Shown piece by piece: positions 60,102 through 64,000 of a DNA stretch of 64,000 nucleotides. Both the position numbers and the translations under genes were made by a program. A model generated the notes under the pieces. It was not told where the DNA came from. It did not search any database and saw nothing but the letters and a program-made list of their open reading frames with translations. Each line of letters begins with the position of its first letter. Position 1 is the stretch's first letter. Location: the NCBI RefSeq assembly GCF_905171775.1, contig NC_053499.1:145745251-145809250 (forward strand), written 5' to 3'. The DNA comes from Rana temporaria. Its lineage: Eukaryota; Chordata; Amphibia; Anura; Ranidae.

Positions 60102-60495
60102 AACCTTGGGGTACACTGCTAATATTACTGAACCTTGGGGTAAACTACTAACACTGAACCATTTGGTAGAACGCTAATAACACCAAACCTTGGGGTACAT
60201 CACTAATAACACTGAACCTTGGGGTATGCCACTAATAACACTAAACCTTGGTCTACACCACTAACACTGAACCTTGGGGTGAACCACTAATAACACTGAA
60301 CCTTTGGGTACACAACTAGTAACACTAAACCTTGAAGTACACCACTAATAACACTGAACTCTGGAGCACACCACTATTAACACTGAACCCTTCAGTACAC
60401 CACTAACATCCATGAACCTTGGGGTACCCCACTAGTGATACTGAACGTTGGGGTAAACCACAAACATCCATGAACCTTGGGGTAACCTGCTAATA
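60102..60495. repeat. Minisatellite probably derived from the LINE
   Basis: About 13 imperfect units of 28-32 bp, consensus ACTGAACCTTGGGGTACACC + ACTAATAAC. The unit start CCTTGGGGTACACC is the antisense of a GVPQG-like RT motif, exactly what should adjoin the LINE at this point, so the array appears to be a local expansion of LINE sequence. Confidence 0.8.
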
Positions 60496-60819
60496 ATAAT
60501 AATGAATGAGTATGAATCATTATTCACTAGTTTTCCATCCATTTAACTAACAAAAACTTTTTCAATGTAGTTTTTCCGAGTATTTCCCTGACTATAGAAG
60601 TTAAACTAACCCATCTGTATTTACTTGGTAAAGACTTTGATCCATTTATTACCTCCTTGTATTTAGTATTTATCCATCCATAAATTGTGTGATTTATTTA
60701 GAGCTAAGGGCAGTGATGGTGTGCAGAAAACCCATAGCAACCACCTCATATTTTAGTTTACTGTTGTCAGATCAATGCAACAAAGATTATTCCTGCAAAG
60801 AAAGCAATTAATACCTACT

Positions 60820-61620
60820 TGTCCCAGGTAGCAGGCTGTTATTTACTGGTGTCTGTGGGCTTTTTATACAGTATGTCATGACTGTTTAACGACTACTTTG
60901 AGAAGCCGATGTTTACTTTGTTCCAAACATGAAACAAACCCTTAATGGCATTTTTATTGAAGAGCTGGAAATTGATAAAGTGGAAGCCAAATCGAAATAT
61001 AAATCCAAAAGATGCTTTTGGTGTTACTTAAAACAACAATAAAAAAAATGAAATCAAACTATCCCTGCAAAGGAAGCAATAAATTACCTGTCCTGCTGCC
61101 TAGGCCACTGATCCTTACCACATTGAAGAGCTAAACAAGTTAAGACTAAGTTCACATGTGTGCATATTGGGAATGCGCACAAAAACATGCACTTTTCTGA
61201 TGTGCACAAAAAACGTGCACAATGTGTGGTATGTTTTTGGAAAAGCGCCAGAAACTCCTTTTTTTATAGCATATAGGGCAGCCCACTGAAATGAATGGGC
61301 TGCCCTAAGCACGACATTCAGAAATCTTGAATGCTGATAATTTTTCAGCCATCTTGGATCCACAGCACAGATGATTGCTTTAACTAAGACCAAACATATT
61401 TTTTGGCTTTATTTTTTCAGTTGGCTTTCACTTCTTTGGATCAATTGCCTGCCCTTTACTAAACCAATAAAAACGCCATTAAACGTTCATTTCCAGTTTT
61501 GAACAAACAAATGGAACACTAGCTTCTCAAAGTAGTTGTCAGACAGTCCAAATGTAGATAGTTGTTTGTGAGTTCAGCCATATGAGAAACCCACAGACAC
61601 CAGTGAGAACAATCTGCTAC
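60820..61620. repeat. Large diverged inverted duplication
   Basis: Left arm about 60830-61000 and right arm about 61430-61610: ACTACTTTGAGAAGC versus GCTTCTCAAAGTAGT, AATGGCATTTTTATTG versus CAATAAAAACGCCATT, and CTGGTGTCTGTGGG versus CCCACAGACACCAG. The centre, 61001-61429, holds no gene. Confidence 0.7.
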
Positions 61621-61639
61621 TATTACAAAACTCTTGCGG

Positions 61640-63050
61640 AATTTCGAGTATCATTTCACTTGGTGAAGTCACAGATGTCCACTGGAGAAACCAGCCTTCT
61701 CAAGAATCGTAAATCACAGTGATTGAGGAGAACAGGAGGTTCTGTTAATGTCAGTGTGGGATAGCTGAGCCTCTTTATCCTGGATTATAAACTAGGAATA
61801 AGAAAATCGTATATATTTCAGACCACACATGTGGTCGAGGCTGCCTTGGAGGGCCACATGTTACAGTAACCAAAATGTGTGTGATTGTTTGTCCCTGGTG
61901 TCCCAGTGTGTCATCTTCATAGCCCATGCAGAGGATAATTCTGACAGTCTGTCAGAAATTCTTCTCCTTTGTGGGCAGTACAGAACATAATTGGTGTTGG
62001 GCCCCATACATCTGTTTTTAAACTGCGATTCTCTTTTGTTAAAATTAAATATTGCATTTTACTGTTGTTTCTGTTTAATCTTAATTATTGTCATTGCGGG
62101 ACACAAAATTACAGAGCTTTCTTGTCAGGGATGGCATTCTTGAAGAATGCCCACATCTATGCATGTTAAAGTTAGAAACTCATTCTCATTAAACGTGTGC
62201 ATGAAAACATATGTGCATGGTCAGGTGAAATGCATGCATGGGCAACTGCCCATGCACTAATCATTTTAGATGTACAACACTAAAAAAAAATGGCCCAATG
62301 GAAATCCACTGGGACCACAGCCCTCCACAAGGCAGCCCTGAAATGGTTAGGTGAAAACAAAATGGTAAAACCAAGTGGTTAAAGTTAGATTTCAAAGTAG
62401 CAGTATATATATAATATAATGATCTCTAAAAGAAAATGTGATACCACAAATATGTATACAGCTAATGCACAAATGGAATCTGTGGAGTTGGTAGCCAACA
62501 CTATACAAATAAATGCTACACTGACAGGTGTTGCAGCCCGACAATCAGGATGGGATGCTCAACAAGGGGAGAGAGCAAACGGGCACAAGGCCACCATAGT
62601 GCGGTATAAAAAAACAAAACAAAAAGAAAACACTTTTTGTTAAAAAATTTGCAATTAGGAGACGGGGGAAAAGACCAGATTCGCAGCACCAGGACTCAAC
62701 ATCCCATCATAAGAGAAGCCGACAGATGACAGCCACAGAAATGGTGCAGGGCACCAGGTGTCGCTGTATAGAAGTCGGGACTCATCTGTCCAATCAGGAA
62801 GCGTCACACGATGACAAGGAATGGATGCCGGCGTTACTCAGGGAGCATGTACAGTCAATAAATGCATTTCCAGGCATATACCCATACTGTGTATGCATTG
62901 ATGACCTCAGTCTCACTTCAGGCCATTGTGTGTCCAGTGGCGTGGTGCACTACTTGGTTTGTTGTATGGTTGTAGATTATGTTAGCCTGGCTTTTGACCA
63001 CAGCCAAGAGCCAGCTATGTATTTTGATGTTTGATTGGCTTTAAAGCCAT
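61640..63050. other. No gene or element recognised
   Basis: No repeat ends seen; frames are short and unrecognised. Confidence 0.4.
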
Positions 63051-63051
63051 A

Positions 63052-63182
63052 GGGGGTTGATTTACTAAAGGCAAAAAGACTGTGCACTTTGCAAGATCAT
63101 TTGCTGCAGAGCTTAGTAATTGAGCAGACATTTTTTTTTTCCCCTTGCACGTGATTGGGTACTCTTTGCAAAGTGAAGCTTT
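63052..63182. mobile_element. Short MITE
   Basis: GGGTTGATTTACTAAAGGC and TGTGCACTTTGCAAG, later GCAAAGTGAAGC in inverse order. Related to the fragments at 6340-6435 and 25748-25815. Confidence 0.55.
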
Positions 63183-63419
63183 ACCTCATTTACAAAGTTC
63201 TGGAGCAACCGCTTATTGTCTGGTTTGGGAGGTTTGTAAGAGGGAAATATGCTACCATGAAAATCCTAAGAGATCATCAGTTCAATTGGATCTTTTCCAA
63301 CACATGCAACAGCTCGTTTGTAAAAAAACACTGTTATTGTTAATTTCCCTTTCTATCCTCAAACCACAACAATCTCTGGCTCTGTCTAATTAATCAGCAT
63401 ATTAAAACTGAACCACCCC

Positions 63420-63780
63420 TAAGCTCATCTCATAAGCAGCACACAAGTCACATCTCCGGTTTTCCTAAGATGCTTCATGTGTCTGGGCCAGCGAATGAGC
63501 CTCACACATCGCAAAATGTCTATGACCGCAGAGCCACCCTCCTCCTAGAGACAATTCAAGTCAGGATGCAATTAAAAGAGGCACACATTATGAGCTGTGG
63601 TTAGAAGGAAATAAAATCGGAAGTGGGGATACTAAGTTAATGAGATTTCACTACCCAACATCTCATCTGGAGCCCTCAGATGAACCTCCCGAGGGGTGTG
63701 GATTCTCACTGTCATCTCCCATAGTTTTTCTAAACTGATTTTTTTATTTTGTTCTCTAATTGCTTAACTGGGTGACCCAC
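63420..63780. other. Low-repeat stretch, possible conserved non-coding element
   Basis: Balanced composition with no repeat signature or coding frame. Evidence is impressionistic. Confidence 0.2.
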
Positions 63781-63798
63781 TGATTGTAAAACCTGAAA

Positions 63799-64000
63799 TT
63801 CGTGCTATACAAACTCGACTACGCAAATGCCCTCTATCTAGGACTCCCCAAATACCAAATCACTCGTCTGCAAGTCGTTCAAAATACGGCCGCTCGACTA
63901 GTGACTGGGAAAAAACCATGGGAATCAATCTCACCTTCACTGAGGTCCCTTCATTGGTTGCCGGTAAAAGACAGAATCACTTTCAAGGCACTCTGCCTAA
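63799..64000 (+). pseudogene. Non-LTR retrotransposon RT fragment running off the window
   Basis: Open frame from 63799 to the edge: LDYANALYLGLPKYQITRL, QVVQNTAARLVTG, SLRSLHWLPVKDRITFKALC. This is the conserved post-catalytic region of vertebrate Rex/CR1/L2-type ORF2. The frame is uninterrupted over the 67 codons visible; its completeness beyond the window is unknown, and it starts abruptly, so 5' truncation is likely. Confidence 0.88.

Larger units (their letters stand above)
58793..60690 (-). pseudogene. Non-LTR retrotransposon (CR1-like), 3' half, twice interrupted
   Basis: Minus strand, 59823 down to 59578: GPLLSNLFIKYID, then VFADYTKI (a FADD-type catalytic motif with the second D changed to Y), NLQANLNSLFTWATMWKIRF and NDNKCKILHLG. 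Further fragments follow towards 59140 (GYRQTVESEEKSN). The 3' end is near 58793, where TTGTGGTTACATAGTTAGG occurs. Upstream RT sequence resumes beyond 60495. Insertions: the MITE at 59829-60101 and the tandem array at 60102-60495. Inactive. Confidence 0.75.

Noticed and set aside
60102..60495. CRISPR-like array
   Set aside because: Units are contiguous and degenerate with no unique spacers, and this is a vertebrate repeat context.

Overview
The window looks like intergenic or intronic vertebrate nuclear DNA, most likely from a frog (possibly ranid). This rests on the repeat landscape: many MITE families with hAT-, Harbinger- and TTAA-type target sites, decayed Tc1-like elements and CR1/L2/Rex-type non-LTR fragments, long (TA)n/(CA)n tracts, and no recognisable host exon. 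The species assignment is inference. No tRNA, rRNA, CRISPR or bacterial-type gene was found.

The centrepiece is at 29389-33492. A 766-bp hAT element with an 8-bp target duplication (GTAAATAA) has been split by a 3,333-bp LTR retroelement (29465-32797). The two 535-bp LTRs show no difference by eye, and a 5-bp duplication (ATTAT) flanks the element. It keeps a tRNA-Leu-like primer binding site and a polypurine tract but has no protease, reverse transcriptase or integrase. Its only gene (30136-31875, 579 aa) is a Gag-type polyprotein: an N-terminal 11-residue repeat, a capsid/SCAN-like region and a CCHC zinc knuckle. Its last ~132 residues closely resemble the C-terminal half of HEXIM1/HEXIM2, the cellular inhibitor of P-TEFb that binds 7SK snRNA. 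The HEXIM-like part keeps the arginine-rich RNA-binding motif, a PYNT-like motif and the cyclin-T-binding coiled coil, but lacks the acidic segment that lies between them in HEXIM. The arrangement resembles a transducing retrovirus: a mobile element that carries a captured transcription regulator, appears recent, and presumably needs a helper for pol functions.

A second copy of the same hAT family at 26928-27666 holds the equivalent pre-insertion site undisturbed, which supports the LTR insertion model.

Layout: 1-26.9 kb, MITEs (269-1440, 1974-2274, 4366-4800, 8913-9326, 19102-20188, 21893-22028, 23848-24312, 24802-25745), a 163-bp hairpin, minisatellites and a Tc1 tail. 26.9-33.5 kb, the hAT pair and the Gag-HEXIM element. 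33.6-49.9 kb, palindromic MITEs, a minus-strand non-LTR fragment (37.4-38.0 kb) and a broken Tc1 transposase (40.4-41.4 kb). 51.6-60.7 kb, two more Tc1 relics, nested MITEs, and a minus-strand LINE split by a MITE and by a minisatellite that may derive from its own RT region. 60.8-64 kb, an inverted duplication and a LINE fragment running off the window end. Several low-repeat stretches with homeodomain-like AT cores are possible conserved non-coding elements, but that cannot be settled from one sequence.
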